DNA from: Phycisphaerales bacterium UBA6054
GTDB lineage: Bacteria; Planctomycetota; Phycisphaerae; Phycisphaerales; UBA1924
Length of the DNA stretch: 34,988 bases
Direction of reading: 5' to 3'
Assembly: GCA_002429045.1 (NCBI GenBank)
Contig: DIYM01000036.1
Location: forward strand, 1 to 34,988
Positions within the stretch are counted from its first letter, which is position 1. Each line of letters opens with the position of its first letter. Below the pieces are notes generated by a model. It worked only from the letters and a program-made list of their open reading frames with translations. It did not search any database and was not told where the DNA came from. Positions 8,249-16,727 of the stretch are shown here, piece after piece. A program made the translations under genes and the position numbers.

Positions 8249-11200
8249 GTGAACGACCTGTTCGAACCGGCAGACGCGGGCGTATCGGGGGCACCCCCGA
8301 CGATGCCATCGCTCTCGCGCGAGCAGCGTGAGGCGGTCGAGCACGACGCGGGCCCGCTGATCGTGCTCGCCGGGCCGGGCACGGGCAAGACGCGCGTGAT
8401 CACCGCCCGGGTCGCCCGCCTGATCCGCGAGCGCGGCGCCGATCCCGAGACGGTCCTCGCGCTCACGTTCACCAACAAAGCGGCGGGCGAGCTCAGGAAC
8501 CGCATGCACGGGCTCGTCGGTCCGCGCCACGCGGGATCGATCCGCGCCGGCACCATGCACGCGTTCGGGATGCGTGTGCTCCAGCGTTTCGGCGACCGGA
8601 TCGGGCTGCCCAGCGGCTTCGAGATCCTGGACGCATCACAGGAGCGGGCCCTCGCCCGCGAGTTGGTCGGCGCGCACGGGCTGTTCCGCTCTTCGATGGG
8701 GCGCGGGATCGATTCGGCGATCGATCGGGGGCTCGACGTCTCGAAGGAGTTGATCAATCTCGCGATCCATCCGGCGGACGCGATCGCGCGTGCCGAGTCC
8801 GCCGCGGATGCGCTCGAACCGGGCGACCGGGCCCGGCGCGCCGAGCTCGCGCTGTTCGCAGAGGCGGCCCGGTTCGCCGGGCTGCTCGACGACGCGTGCC
8901 TGGACCGGGGCACCCCGCGGTTCGACGACCTGATCCGCTGGCCGATGCGGGTGCTCGAGAAGCCGGGCACGGCCCGCGACATCGTCCGCCAGATGTGCCG
9001 CCATGTGGTTGTGGACGAGTTCCAGGACCTCAACGCGACGCAGATCGCGTTCCTGGCGATGCTCGCGCCGCCCGAGGACGAGACGGGACGCCCCCCGGAC
9101 GTCTGCGTGGTGGGGGACGACGACCAATCGATCTACGCGTTCCGCGGCGCCGACGAACGGGCGTTCGAGCGGTTCAGTGCGCGTTGGGGGGGGCAAGCCC
9201 GCGTCACCACGGTCCGTCTGGCGACCAACTACCGGAGCGGGTCGGCGATCATCGACGCGTCCAACGCGATCATCGATGCGTCGGTATACCGGTTCGCGCC
9301 GGACAAGCGGGGGGTCCCGGGGGCGGACAATCCGCGGGACGCGTCGGTCGAGCTGGTCGCGATGGAGAAAGAAACGGACAGCGCCGCCGTGATCGCGGGG
9401 ATGCTGCGGGCCCGGATCGATGACGAGCCCGGCCTGGATCTCTCGAAGGTCGCGGTGATCGCACGGCTGAACAGCGACGTGCGTCAGATCGGCGCGGCGT
9501 TGGACGCCGAGGGCATCGCGTACACCAGCTCGGTCGACGACGCGTCGCGCGAGGACCCGGGCGTCCGGCTCCTGCTGAACTGGTGCGCGCTGCTGATCGA
9601 CCCGACGCGTTCATGGGCCGCCCGCGCCATCCTGGCACGCTCCCCGTTCGGGTGCGACCCGTCGGCGCTCGGGGCGCTCGAGCAGCGGTACCGCAGCGAG
9701 CGGTCGCGTCTGGAGGACGAGGGGGGAGCGGGCGATCCCGGCGGGTTCCTGGCCTGGGCCTCGGGGCGGTCGTCGGGTCGGTCCTCGGGTCGGGGCGGAT
9801 CGGACGACGCGATCGCGCGTGCCGCGGAGATGGAGGCGGCGCTCGGGCGATCGATCGCCGGTCTGACCGCGGACGAGGCGTTGCTGCGTATCGTCCGCGC
9901 GACGGGAGTGGCCAACGCGGAGGAGCTCGACGCCCGCGAGCGTGCCGCCCGTGTCCGATCGATCGTGGCGCTGCTGCGGTTCGCGCGCGAGCGGATCGTT
10001 CGGATCGGCGAGCCGCGCGACCTGCGGGCGCTGATCGCGTATCTCGACGACCTTCCCGAGCGGGACAGGTCGTTCGCCAAGCCGCCGGCGGGGGTCGTTG
10101 ATCCCGGCGTCGAGGAGGGGCCCGGCGCCGGGGACGGGGTGAGGCTGCTGACGGCGCACGCGTCCAAAGGGCTGGAGTTCGACAGCGTCTACATCGCGCG
10201 GGTGTGCCCGGGCTGGGGCTTCCCCAAGACCCAGGGCAACGACCCGCCCGCGATCCCCGAGCTCGTCGTCGGTGCCGACCCGAGCGGGCGCGATCGCAGG
10301 GAACGACTCCTGGACGAGGAACGCCGGGTGTTCTTCGTCGCGCTGACGCGGGCGGAGCGCCGGGTGGTGCTGCTCGGCAAGCCGCCCAAAAGACCCGGCG
10401 CGTCCGTGCACTACCCCGTCGAGCTGATGGGTGTCCCGGGGCTCGATGTCGCCCGCCACGACGCGGGCGACGTGCTGCCCCGCGCCCCGGGCTCGGGCCA
10501 CCCCGACGAACTCGACGCGCTCGAGCGGGAGGGATCCGATCCGGATCGGCGGGCTGGCGAGTTGCACCTGGCGCGTCGTTCGGCGCGTCGTTCGGCGGCG
10601 GTCGCGCTCGATCTGATCCAACGCGATGCGTCCTCGCTGCAAGAGGCCCACGCGATGCTGGAACGCTCGGCGGAGAGGCTGGCGATGATCGGGCACCTGG
10701 AACGCACCGGGCGTGCGCCGGAGTGGGCCGAGCGGCGCGGGCTGGGCGAGGAGGCGGCGCGGCTCGCCGAGCGTCTGCGTGCCGGGCCCGAGCACGCCGG
10801 CGCGACGTTCGGGGCGACGATGCAGGCCCCGCTGAGGCTGAGCTACACCGCGATCAGCGAGTACCTGCGTTGCCCTCGTTGCTTTTACGTCAGCCGCGTG
10901 CTCGGGCTCGAGCAGCCCGAGTCGCCCGCGCTCGCGGTGGGCAAGGCGGTGCACGCGGCGCTGGAGACCTTCACGAACGCGTGGCGCGATGCCGACAGCG
11001 AGGGCCGTGCCCTCCCGGGTTGGGACGATCTCGAGCGGATGACCCGGCGATCGTTCTTCTCGTGCTGGCCCGGCGGGCTCGAGGTGGATCATCATCAGCT
11101 GGCGCGGGCGTTGGCGCAGACCCGCGTGTACTGGGACTCCTTGCACGATCCCGGGGCCCACATCATCGAGATCGAGCGCCCGTTCGAGTTCCCGGTCGTC

Positions 11201-11608
11201 ATCGACGGCACAAGGCACACGCTGCGGGGCAAGATCGATCGCATCGATCTCATCGAGTCGACCGGGGGGCGACGGCTGATCGATTACAAGACCGGGCACC
11301 CCGGCAGAGATCTCGTCACGCCCAGGAGCACCGATCTCCAGTTGTCCATCTACGCGATGGCGCTCGCCCACATGGACGGCGCAGCGCCCGGCGAGACGCC
11401 CGACTGGTCGGACGGCTCGACCGGGGAGTACTGGCTGCTGGCGTCGGGCGAGGTCGGGTCGGTGCCTCTGTCGGCGTTGAAGCCGGACCGGGTTCGGGCC
11501 AGGATCGAAGAGGCGGCACGGGGCATGCTGGCGGGGCGGTTCGAGCGTGGGCGGGAGTGCGCGGGCGGGTGCGGGTTTCTCGACGACGCGGGCCCTTTGA
11601 GGTGCTGA
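8249..11608 (+). CDS. UvrD/Rep-type (SF1A) helicase fused to a C-terminal RecB-family PD-(D/E)XK nuclease
   Basis: A 1119-residue ATP-dependent DNA helicase-nuclease, probably for recombinational repair. Helicase motifs in order: Walker A GPGTGKT (42-48), Ia LTFTNKAAGEL (72-82), Walker B DEFQD (256-260), III GDDDQSIYAFRG (289-300), V TAHASKGLEFDSVYI (about 634-648), VI VALTRAERR (about 696). The C-terminal domain (about 865-1119) has His902, Asp997 in GKIDRID and Asp1012-Tyr-Lys1014 in LIDYKTG, the RecB-nuclease set. Cys875/Cys878 with Cys1104, Cys1108 and Cys1119 resemble the four-Cys Fe-S site of AddB/Cas4 nucleases. The arrangement is close to actinobacterial AdnA/UvrD2-type fusions; no AddA/RecB partner is in the window. 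The GTG start has no Shine-Dalgarno but does have an upstream -10 box. Confidence 0.92.
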   Translation: MNDLFEPADAGVSGAPPTMPSLSREQREAVEHDAGPLIVLAGPGTGKTRVITARVARLIRERGADPETVLALTFTNKAAGELRNRMHGLVGPRHAGSIRAGTMHAFGMRVLQRFGDRIGLPSGFEILDASQERALARELVGAHGLFRSSMGRGIDSAIDRGLDVSKELINLAIHPADAIARAESAADALEPGDRARRAELALFAEAARFAGLLDDACLDRGTPRFDDLIRWPMRVLEKPGTARDIVRQMCRHVVVDEFQDLNATQIAFLAMLAPPEDETGRPPDVCVVGDDDQSIYAFRGADERAFERFSARWGGQARVTTVRLATNYRSGSAIIDASNAIIDASVYRFAPDKRGVPGADNPRDASVELVAMEKETDSAAVIAGMLRARIDDEPGLDLSKVAVIARLNSDVRQIGAALDAEGIAYTSSVDDASREDPGVRLLLNWCALLIDPTRSWAARAILARSPFGCDPSALGALEQRYRSERSRLEDEGGAGDPGGFLAWASGRSSGRSSGRGGSDDAIARAAEMEAALGRSIAGLTADEALLRIVRATGVANAEELDARERAARVRSIVALLRFARERIVRIGEPRDLRALIAYLDDLPERDRSFAKPPAGVVDPGVEEGPGAGDGVRLLTAHASKGLEFDSVYIARVCPGWGFPKTQGNDPPAIPELVVGADPSGRDRRERLLDEERRVFFVALTRAERRVVLLGKPPKRPGASVHYPVELMGVPGLDVARHDAGDVLPRAPGSGHPDELDALEREGSDPDRRAGELHLARRSARRSAAVALDLIQRDASSLQEAHAMLERSAERLAMIGHLERTGRAPEWAERRGLGEEAARLAERLRAGPEHAGATFGATMQAPLRLSYTAISEYLRCPRCFYVSRVLGLEQPESPALAVGKAVHAALETFTNAWRDADSEGRALPGWDDLERMTRRSFFSCWPGGLEVDHHQLARALAQTRVYWDSLHDPGAHIIEIERPFEFPVVIDGTRHTLRGKIDRIDLIESTGGRRLIDYKTGHPGRDLVTPRSTDLQLSIYAMALAHMDGAAPGETPDWSDGSTGEYWLLASGEVGSVPLSALKPDRVRARIEEAARGMLAGRFERGRECAGGCGFLDDAGPLRC

Positions 11609-11636
11609 TTCATGCACCGTTGGGGGCGATCTCCGG

Positions 11637-11642
11637 TACATT
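11637..11642 (+). promoter_or_regulatory. Candidate -10 box (TACATT) near the M16-like gene start
   Basis: TACATT ends 8 nt before the GTG at 11651, supporting that codon as start on a leaderless or nearly leaderless mRNA. It lies between the upstream ATG alternative at 11612 and the GTG. Confidence 0.35.
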
Positions 11643-11650
11643 GTCACGTC

Positions 11651-14500
11651 GTGAAGTTCCGGCGATTCATCCTGCTTTGCTCGGTCCTCTGGGCGGCGAT
11701 CGCGGTGCAGAGCCCCGGTGCGCAGCCCGGCCCGCCCGCGGATCCGTCCGGGCTCACCCGCGAGCGTCTGGCGTGCGGGCTGGAGGTCTGGGTCAGTCCG
11801 CCCGAGGGGGCGCCCGGGGTCGGGCGCGAAGGCGGTTCCGGGGAGGTCTACCTCAGCCTGGTGGTCCGCTCCGGGGCGATCGACGAGCGTGACACCGAGC
11901 GGGGCGCCGCGTTCATCGCGAAGCAGGCCGCGGGCATCGAGCGTCCCGGGATCGACCCGTCGATGGCGGACCGGTTCCGCAGCGGCTTCAGCCCGGGCGA
12001 CCCGGCGTTCACGCCAGAAGGGCGCGGGCACAGCGCGATCAGCCACGCGCTCGTCGAGTTCCGGTTGGTGTTCGATGCCGCCGACACCGAGGCGATGGGA
12101 TCGGCGCTCTCGCACGCGCGGGCGTTGCTGGACGGCTGGTCGCCCGCCGACGCTGCGATCGAGCGGGCGGTGGGCATGGTCGCGGGCCGTGCGCCCCCGG
12201 ACTCGGCCGACGCACGCGCGCGGGTGGCGGTCGCGCGGTCGTTGTTCGCCGGTCACCCGATCGGCGATCGCCCGCTGCTGCCCGACGCCGACGCGATCGA
12301 GTCGCTCACGCCCGGGTCGGTCCGGGGCTATATCGGCCGATCGTACGTGCCGTCCGATTCTGTGCTGATCGTCGTGGGCGACGTCGATCCCGGCGAGGTG
12401 CTCGACCGGGCGCAGCGCGCCTTCGCCGGGGTTGGAGACCGCCCGGGTCGGGGCGGCGTCCCGGCGCTCGATGTGTCCGATCTCACCGGACGCGTGAGCG
12501 CGCACGTGATCGAGGGGTACCCTGGCGCGGAGTTGTCGCTGATCGCGTTCAGCGGGCGCGGGCAGAACGGGTCGCTCACGGCGTTGGATCGCAAGCTGAT
12601 CGATGGCGTCGCCGCGGGCTTGGTCGGCGACCGCCTGCTCCGCGAGATCGGCGGCGTCGAGCCCGATCTGCTCTCGATCGATACCTACGCGGTCGGCTGG
12701 CTGCGGGGCTCGCACCTCACCGAGGTTTCGGTCCGGACCGCGCCGCCCGGCGCGGCCAACGCGGCGCGCACGGTGGGCTCCGCCCTGGCGCGGATGCACC
12801 GCGACGGATGGACCGAAACCGAGATCCAGGCCGCCCGCGCCCAACTGCTCGAGGCCCTGCGGACGGACGCCGATCTCGACGCTCCGCCGGGGCCCGTGGG
12901 CCGGCTCGCGTCGCTGGTCGCGGCGGTGATGCACGACGAAGACTGGGTCCCGCGGGCGTCGGTCCTCAAGCACGCCGAACGCCTGCTCGCGGCGACGACG
13001 GACGGCACGTTCACCGAGCGGGCGCTCGAGCTGTTCGATCCCGACCGGTTCAACCTGGTGATGCTCACGCCCGAGCCGGCCGATGGCGTCGGGGAGGCGC
13101 TGGGCCAGACGGTGCGCCGGCTCGCCCGCGGTGGACCCCCGCCGGCCCGGGCCGGGCACATCACGGGCGGCCTCCCCGATGGCGGCGGCGTGGGTTCCAT
13201 CAACCAGATCGCGCACGATCCGGCGACGGACGTATGGACCGCGACGCTCGGCAACGGCGTGGTCGCTCGGGTCAAGGCGCTGGAAGACCGGCCGGGTGCA
13301 GGTCGCTTCGACCCGTACCGGAGGCCGATCGCGGGCCGTGACGAATCGGCAGAGGACGCGGGCGTGACCGTGCGGGTCGCGCTCGGCGCGGGGCTGGTCA
13401 TCGAGGACGAGCGCACGCTGGGTCGGACGCGTGACGCCGCCGCCGCGTGGTCGTATCCGAGCATGCCCGGTTCCGGGCTGGGGGCGCCCTCGATCCGGGC
13501 GTGGATGCGCGACCGGGGGCTGGCGCTCCGCGTGTTCGAGTCCGAGCATCGTCTGGTGCTCGAGGTGAACGGGCCCCCCGGGTCCGCGCGGGACGCGATC
13601 GATCTGGCGGCAGCGCTCATCGATGACCCCGGAGTCGATGCGCGGTTCGTTGACCGGGCGGTGATCGAGAACGCGTGGTCCACCCCGGCGTTGGACCGAT
13701 TGGGCGCGCTGGTGGTGGGCGAGCGCGACCCGCGGGCCGCGTCCCCGCCGGACACGGTCCGGATCGATGCCGGCGCGGCGGACGCCTGGCTCCGCCGGCT
13801 CGCGGCGGCTCCGATCGAGGCGTCGGTCGTCGGTTCGTTCGACCCCGAGTCGGTCGTCTCTCACCTGCCCGGGTCGCTCGGCACGCTGGATGCACGCGCC
13901 TTCCCGGAACGCCCGGACGGCGTGTGGGGAGGTCTGCCGGGCTCGGAGCGGCGGGTCACGATCCAAGGCGAATCGGGCGAGTACGTGCATGCCGTGACGT
14001 TCGCCGACATGGCCGAACTGGGCACGGTGCGCCCGATGGTCGTCGCGAGCCGGGCGATCGACGCGGAGATCCGATCGCGGGCGGAGGAGCAAGGCGTCGA
14101 GGGCCGGGCGTGGCTCTGGCTGGGCGAGGGGATCCCCGATCGGGTCACGCTGGTCATCCGGATCGAGGGCGACGCCGACGCGGTGCGATCGGCGCCCGGT
14201 TGGGTCGACGACACGATCGCGGCGTTCATGGACGGGCGGACCGAGGAAGCCGCGATCGGCAAGCAGATCGAGCGTGCCCAGCGGGAAGTCGACCGGGCGT
14301 GGGAACGACGGGCATTCTGGGCGGCGCGGCTCTCCACCCTGTCCTGGAGCGGGTTGGAGATCGATTCGCTGTCGGGGCTGCGCCCGGCATACGCCGCGAT
14401 CACCCCGGCGTTGGTGCGCGAGACGCTGGCGCGATGCATCGGCGCCGGCGTCCACAAACGCGTGACCGTGCTGCCCGACGCCGACGCACGCCCCGAGTGA
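11651..14500 (+). CDS. Secreted M16 (insulinase/PqqL)-like protein lacking the zinc-binding motif
   Basis: About 949 residues, with an N-terminal Sec signal (MKFRRFILLCSVLWAAIAV). The two-repeat M16 layout is recognisable. The first half has the VYLSLVVRSGAIDERDTERG strand-helix entry and LTPGSVRGYIGRSYVPSDSVLIVVGDVDPGE. The second half has a GESGEYVHAVTF strand and a long helix before the C-terminus. Where active M16 enzymes have HxxEH, this protein reads GAAFIAKQAAG, with no His or Glu pair, so it is probably not a peptidase. M16 homologues often include inactive partners; a scaffold or chaperone role in the periplasm is inference. The alternative ATG at 11612 has a GAGGTG Shine-Dalgarno 7 nt upstream and would add 13 residues. 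The GTG at 11651 is preferred for its clean signal peptide. Confidence 0.82.
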   Translation: MKFRRFILLCSVLWAAIAVQSPGAQPGPPADPSGLTRERLACGLEVWVSPPEGAPGVGREGGSGEVYLSLVVRSGAIDERDTERGAAFIAKQAAGIERPGIDPSMADRFRSGFSPGDPAFTPEGRGHSAISHALVEFRLVFDAADTEAMGSALSHARALLDGWSPADAAIERAVGMVAGRAPPDSADARARVAVARSLFAGHPIGDRPLLPDADAIESLTPGSVRGYIGRSYVPSDSVLIVVGDVDPGEVLDRAQRAFAGVGDRPGRGGVPALDVSDLTGRVSAHVIEGYPGAELSLIAFSGRGQNGSLTALDRKLIDGVAAGLVGDRLLREIGGVEPDLLSIDTYAVGWLRGSHLTEVSVRTAPPGAANAARTVGSALARMHRDGWTETEIQAARAQLLEALRTDADLDAPPGPVGRLASLVAAVMHDEDWVPRASVLKHAERLLAATTDGTFTERALELFDPDRFNLVMLTPEPADGVGEALGQTVRRLARGGPPPARAGHITGGLPDGGGVGSINQIAHDPATDVWTATLGNGVVARVKALEDRPGAGRFDPYRRPIAGRDESAEDAGVTVRVALGAGLVIEDERTLGRTRDAAAAWSYPSMPGSGLGAPSIRAWMRDRGLALRVFESEHRLVLEVNGPPGSARDAIDLAAALIDDPGVDARFVDRAVIENAWSTPALDRLGALVVGERDPRAASPPDTVRIDAGAADAWLRRLAAAPIEASVVGSFDPESVVSHLPGSLGTLDARAFPERPDGVWGGLPGSERRVTIQGESGEYVHAVTFADMAELGTVRPMVVASRAIDAEIRSRAEEQGVEGRAWLWLGEGIPDRVTLVIRIEGDADAVRSAPGWVDDTIAAFMDGRTEEAAIGKQIERAQREVDRAWERRAFWAARLSTLSWSGLEIDSLSGLRPAYAAITPALVRETLARCIGAGVHKRVTVLPDADARPE

Positions 14501-14565
14501 TCCGGGTCCTGCTCGGCGGGTTGCGTGCCCCGCTGCCCGCGGACCGATCCGGCCGCTAGGAGAGA

Positions 14566-14588
14566 CGCCCCGGGCAGGTGCCGGGGCG
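14566..14588. terminator. Hairpin between convergent M16-like gene and atpG
   Basis: A perfect 8-bp inverted repeat (CGCCCCGG / CCGGGGCG) with a 7-nt loop lies in the 116-bp gap between convergent stops. On the minus strand it is followed by a pyrimidine-rich TCTCTCCT. It is probably a bidirectional terminator. Confidence 0.55.
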
Positions 14589-14616
14589 CTCGAGGTGATC
14601 GGGCTGTTGCGCGGGC

Positions 14617-15492
14617 TCACTCCAGGGCCGCGGCGCCCGAGATGATCTCGGTCAACTCCGTGGTGATCTGGGCCTGGCGGGCGCGGTTGAACTGGCGTTT
14701 GAGCGACTGGCCCATCTTGCCGGCGTTGTCGGTCGCGGCCTTCATCGCGACCATCCGGGCGATGTGCTCGGAGACGACCGCGTCGTTGAAGCACTGGAAC
14801 AGCACGGCCTTGACGGCGGCGGGCAAGATCGAGTCGAGCAGGCTGGCCGCGTCCGGGCTGAACTCATAGATGTCGTTCGCCCCGCCGCTCGGAGCATCCG
14901 ATTCGGTCACCGGCGCCGAGAAGGGCAGCAACTGCAGGATCTCGGGCTTCTGCTTGCCGGCGGAGATGTACTTCATGTACACCACACGCACCGCCGACAC
15001 CTCACCCGCCGTGAACGCGTCGATGAACGTTTGCGCGATCCGCTCGACGTCCTCGTAGCGCGGCTTGTCGCCGATCTGGGTGTGGTGATGGAAGCCGTCG
15101 AACCCGTTGAAGCGGAGCGTGGAGGCTCCCTTCTTTCCGACGACCTCGATCGGGCCGCCAGAGATGCGCGCGTCGCTCTTGAGGTGCTTGAGCGCGGTCC
15201 GGACGAGCGAGCCGTTGTACGGGCCGCACAAGCCGCGGTCGGCGGTGATCACGAGGGTCAGTTCGGGAGCGTCCCCTTCCGGGGTCGAGAGCAGCGGGTG
15301 CCCCTCGCCCACGCCCGCGGCGTTGAGTTGGCCCACGAGACCGAACAGGGTCTCCGTGTAGGGCTTGGTCGCCAGAGACGACTGCTGGGCCCGGGCGAAC
15401 TTGCTGGTGGCGATCATCTGCATCGTGCGCGTGATGCGCTTGATGTTGCCGACGGCCTTCATCCGGTTCTTGATTTCGCGGCTCTTACCCAT
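14617..15492 (-). CDS. atpG: ATP synthase F1 subunit gamma
   Basis: A 291-residue central-stalk subunit of F1Fo ATP synthase. It has the typical N-terminal coiled-coil MGKSREIKNRMKAVGNIKRITRTMQMIATSKF, the middle Rossmann-like domain with ITADRGLCGPYNG, and the C-terminal RMVAMKAATDNAGKM helix followed by RQAQITTELTEIISGAAALE, the conserved end. Length is normal. No other atp gene is in the window: its 3' side is convergent with an M16-like gene and its 5' side has a small candidate ORF and a metallo-hydrolase, so it is not in a standard atpBEFHAGDC cluster here. No Shine-Dalgarno is close; a TACGAT box lies 8 nt upstream of the ATG. Confidence 0.96.
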   Translation of the reverse strand: MGKSREIKNRMKAVGNIKRITRTMQMIATSKFARAQQSSLATKPYTETLFGLVGQLNAAGVGEGHPLLSTPEGDAPELTLVITADRGLCGPYNGSLVRTALKHLKSDARISGGPIEVVGKKGASTLRFNGFDGFHHHTQIGDKPRYEDVERIAQTFIDAFTAGEVSAVRVVYMKYISAGKQKPEILQLLPFSAPVTESDAPSGGANDIYEFSPDAASLLDSILPAAVKAVLFQCFNDAVVSEHIARMVAMKAATDNAGKMGQSLKRQFNRARQAQITTELTEIISGAAALE

Positions 15493-15500
15493 GGGCCGGG

Positions 15501-15506
15501 ATCGTA
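15501..15506 (-). promoter_or_regulatory. Candidate -10 box (TACGAT) for atpG
   Basis: On the minus strand TACGAT ends 8 nt before the atpG ATG (15492). It is identical to the box before the helicase gene and suggests atpG can be transcribed alone without a leader. Confidence 0.4.
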
Positions 15507-15557
15507 GCGCCCTCCGCGCGGGGAGCCACGCCCGGCTCGCCGATTCGATGGGGCGCC

Positions 15558-15740
15558 TCAGCCCGCCCGGTTCGGCGTCGGCCCGGATCGGTTCGGCGTC
15601 CGTTCAGAGCCCGGGCTGGCCCTGTCGGTCCCGGGGCGGGCCGGGGCGTCGCCCGGCTCCCCGATGTGCATCGGGAACATCTGGACCAGCGGGGTCGGGC
15701 CCTGCGGATCGGCGGCGTTGGGCTGGGGTTGCTCGGGCAT
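15558..15740 (-). CDS. Candidate small Pro-rich protein (60 residues)
   Basis: A 60-residue reading frame beginning MPEQPQPNAADPQG and ending PTPNRAG, rich in Pro, Gly and Arg, with a central LVQMFPMHIGEPG that is the only non-repetitive part. The ATG at 15740 has a strong Shine-Dalgarno (AGAGAGGAG about 6 nt upstream), unusual in this window and the main argument for translation. It lies between the metallo-hydrolase gene and atpG on the same strand, 65 nt before the atpG start. The C-terminal RTPNRSGPTPNRAG is an internal repeat. No signal peptide or membrane segment. No function can be proposed; a spurious frame in GC-rich DNA is possible. Confidence 0.45.
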   Translation of the reverse strand: MPEQPQPNAADPQGPTPLVQMFPMHIGEPGDAPARPGTDRASPGSERTPNRSGPTPNRAG

Positions 15741-15832
15741 CGCTGGCTCCTCTCTCTGGTTGGGCCCGGTCATCCCGGGCCGCGGTGAACCATGCCACGG
15801 TTCTCCGGAGGGACCAGCGAAAAGCGACCCCC

Positions 15833-16651
15833 TCAGGTCACGATCTGTCCGTCGTACGCCAGCGCAATCCCACCCGCCAGCCCGGCCTGCGTCTCGGCGT
15901 GCCCCAGGTCGTGCGTCATGTGGACCAGGAAGGTCCGGGAAGCGCCCACCCACGCCGCCGCCTCGGTCGCCTGGTCCACCGTCAGGTGCGTGGGGTGCGG
16001 GCGCCGCCGCAGGCAGTCGAGCACCAGCGTTCCGGACCCGGCGAGCGCACCCTCCGACCCCTCGGGGAACGACGACACGTCCGTGCAGTACGACAGCGGC
16101 AGCAGCGACCCGTCCCGGTCGCAGCGCCGATCGGGGTCGTCGAACCGGTACCCCAGGATCGGCTGACGCCCGTGCAGCAGGGGGATCGGCGTGACGGTCA
16201 GCCCGAACAGCCCGAACGGGGTCAACGGTTCCACGGTGATCGGCGTGAGATCCGACACGAACGAACGGGCCGGGCCGACCCGATCGAGGATGTACGGGAA
16301 CACCCGCCTGAGCGAGGCGTGCGTCGCGTCGTCGGTGTAGACCGGGATCGACGACCCCATCAGCACGTTGAACCGTCGGACCTCGTCGAGCCCGAAGATG
16401 TGATCGGCGTGGTCGTGCGTGATCAGGATCGCGTCGATCCGCTCGAACCGCTCCCGCAGCGCCTGCTGGCGCAGATCGGGCGAGGCGTCGATCAGGATCA
16501 CGCGGGGGTGCCCGTCGGGGTCGGTGAACTCGAGGATCGCGCTGGTGCGTGTGCGGTGGTCGCGCGGATCGGTCGAGGTGCACACCCGGCAGCCGCACCC
16601 GATGACGGGCACGCCGGCGGATGTCCCGGTGCCGAGGAAACGCAACTGCAT
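15833..16651 (-). CDS. MBL-fold metallo-hydrolase, PhnP/RNase Z-like
   Basis: A 272-residue cytoplasmic metallo-beta-lactamase-fold hydrolase. The N-terminus MQLRFLGTGTSAGVPVIGCGCRVC carries the GTGTS glycine loop and a Cys cluster (C19, C21, C24) common in the PhnP-like branch. The metal motif THDHADH (His79, His81, Asp83, His84) is intact, with later HMTHD and the His of HLTVDQ as likely ligands. The family includes cyclic phosphodiesterases acting on small phosphoesters; the substrate is not predictable here. The ATG at 16651 is chosen because the longer GTG start at 16675 would abut the upstream terminator, and homology begins at MQLRFLGTG. Confidence 0.88.
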   Translation of the reverse strand: MQLRFLGTGTSAGVPVIGCGCRVCTSTDPRDHRTRTSAILEFTDPDGHPRVILIDASPDLRQQALRERFERIDAILITHDHADHIFGLDEVRRFNVLMGSSIPVYTDDATHASLRRVFPYILDRVGPARSFVSDLTPITVEPLTPFGLFGLTVTPIPLLHGRQPILGYRFDDPDRRCDRDGSLLPLSYCTDVSSFPEGSEGALAGSGTLVLDCLRRRPHPTHLTVDQATEAAAWVGASRTFLVHMTHDLGHAETQAGLAGGIALAYDGQIVT

Positions 16652-16656
16652 CGCGG

Positions 16657-16662
16657 ACCATA
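16657..16662 (-). promoter_or_regulatory. Candidate -10 box (TATGGT) for the MBL-fold gene
   Basis: On the minus strand TATGGT ends 5 nt before the ATG at 16651 and lies directly after the terminator of the upstream gene. That leaves only about 24 bp for a transcript start, so a leaderless or very short leader is implied. Confidence 0.35.
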
Positions 16663-16675
16663 TCGGCGTGCGCAC

Positions 16676-16699
16676 AAAAAAGCCCGGGCGAGCCCGGGC
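16676..16699 (-). terminator. Intrinsic terminator of the protease gene
   Basis: On the minus strand GCCCGGG-CTCG-CCCGGGC forms a 7-bp stem with a 4-nt loop and is followed directly by six T. It lies about 28 nt after the protease stop codon. This is a textbook rho-independent terminator. Confidence 0.85.
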
Positions 16700-16727
16700 G
16701 TTTGGGGCGTGAGACGGATCGGCCGGC

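Noticed and set aside
9760..9800. Short direct repeat coding SSGRSSGR in the helicase gene
   Set aside because: It is a low-complexity linker of about 12 residues within a normal gene; no wider repeat is seen.
9611..14794. A 1727-codon open frame on the minus strand
   Set aside because: It is antisense to the helicase and M16-like genes, is Arg/Pro/Gly-rich with no domain, and reflects the lack of stop codons opposite highly GC-rich genes.
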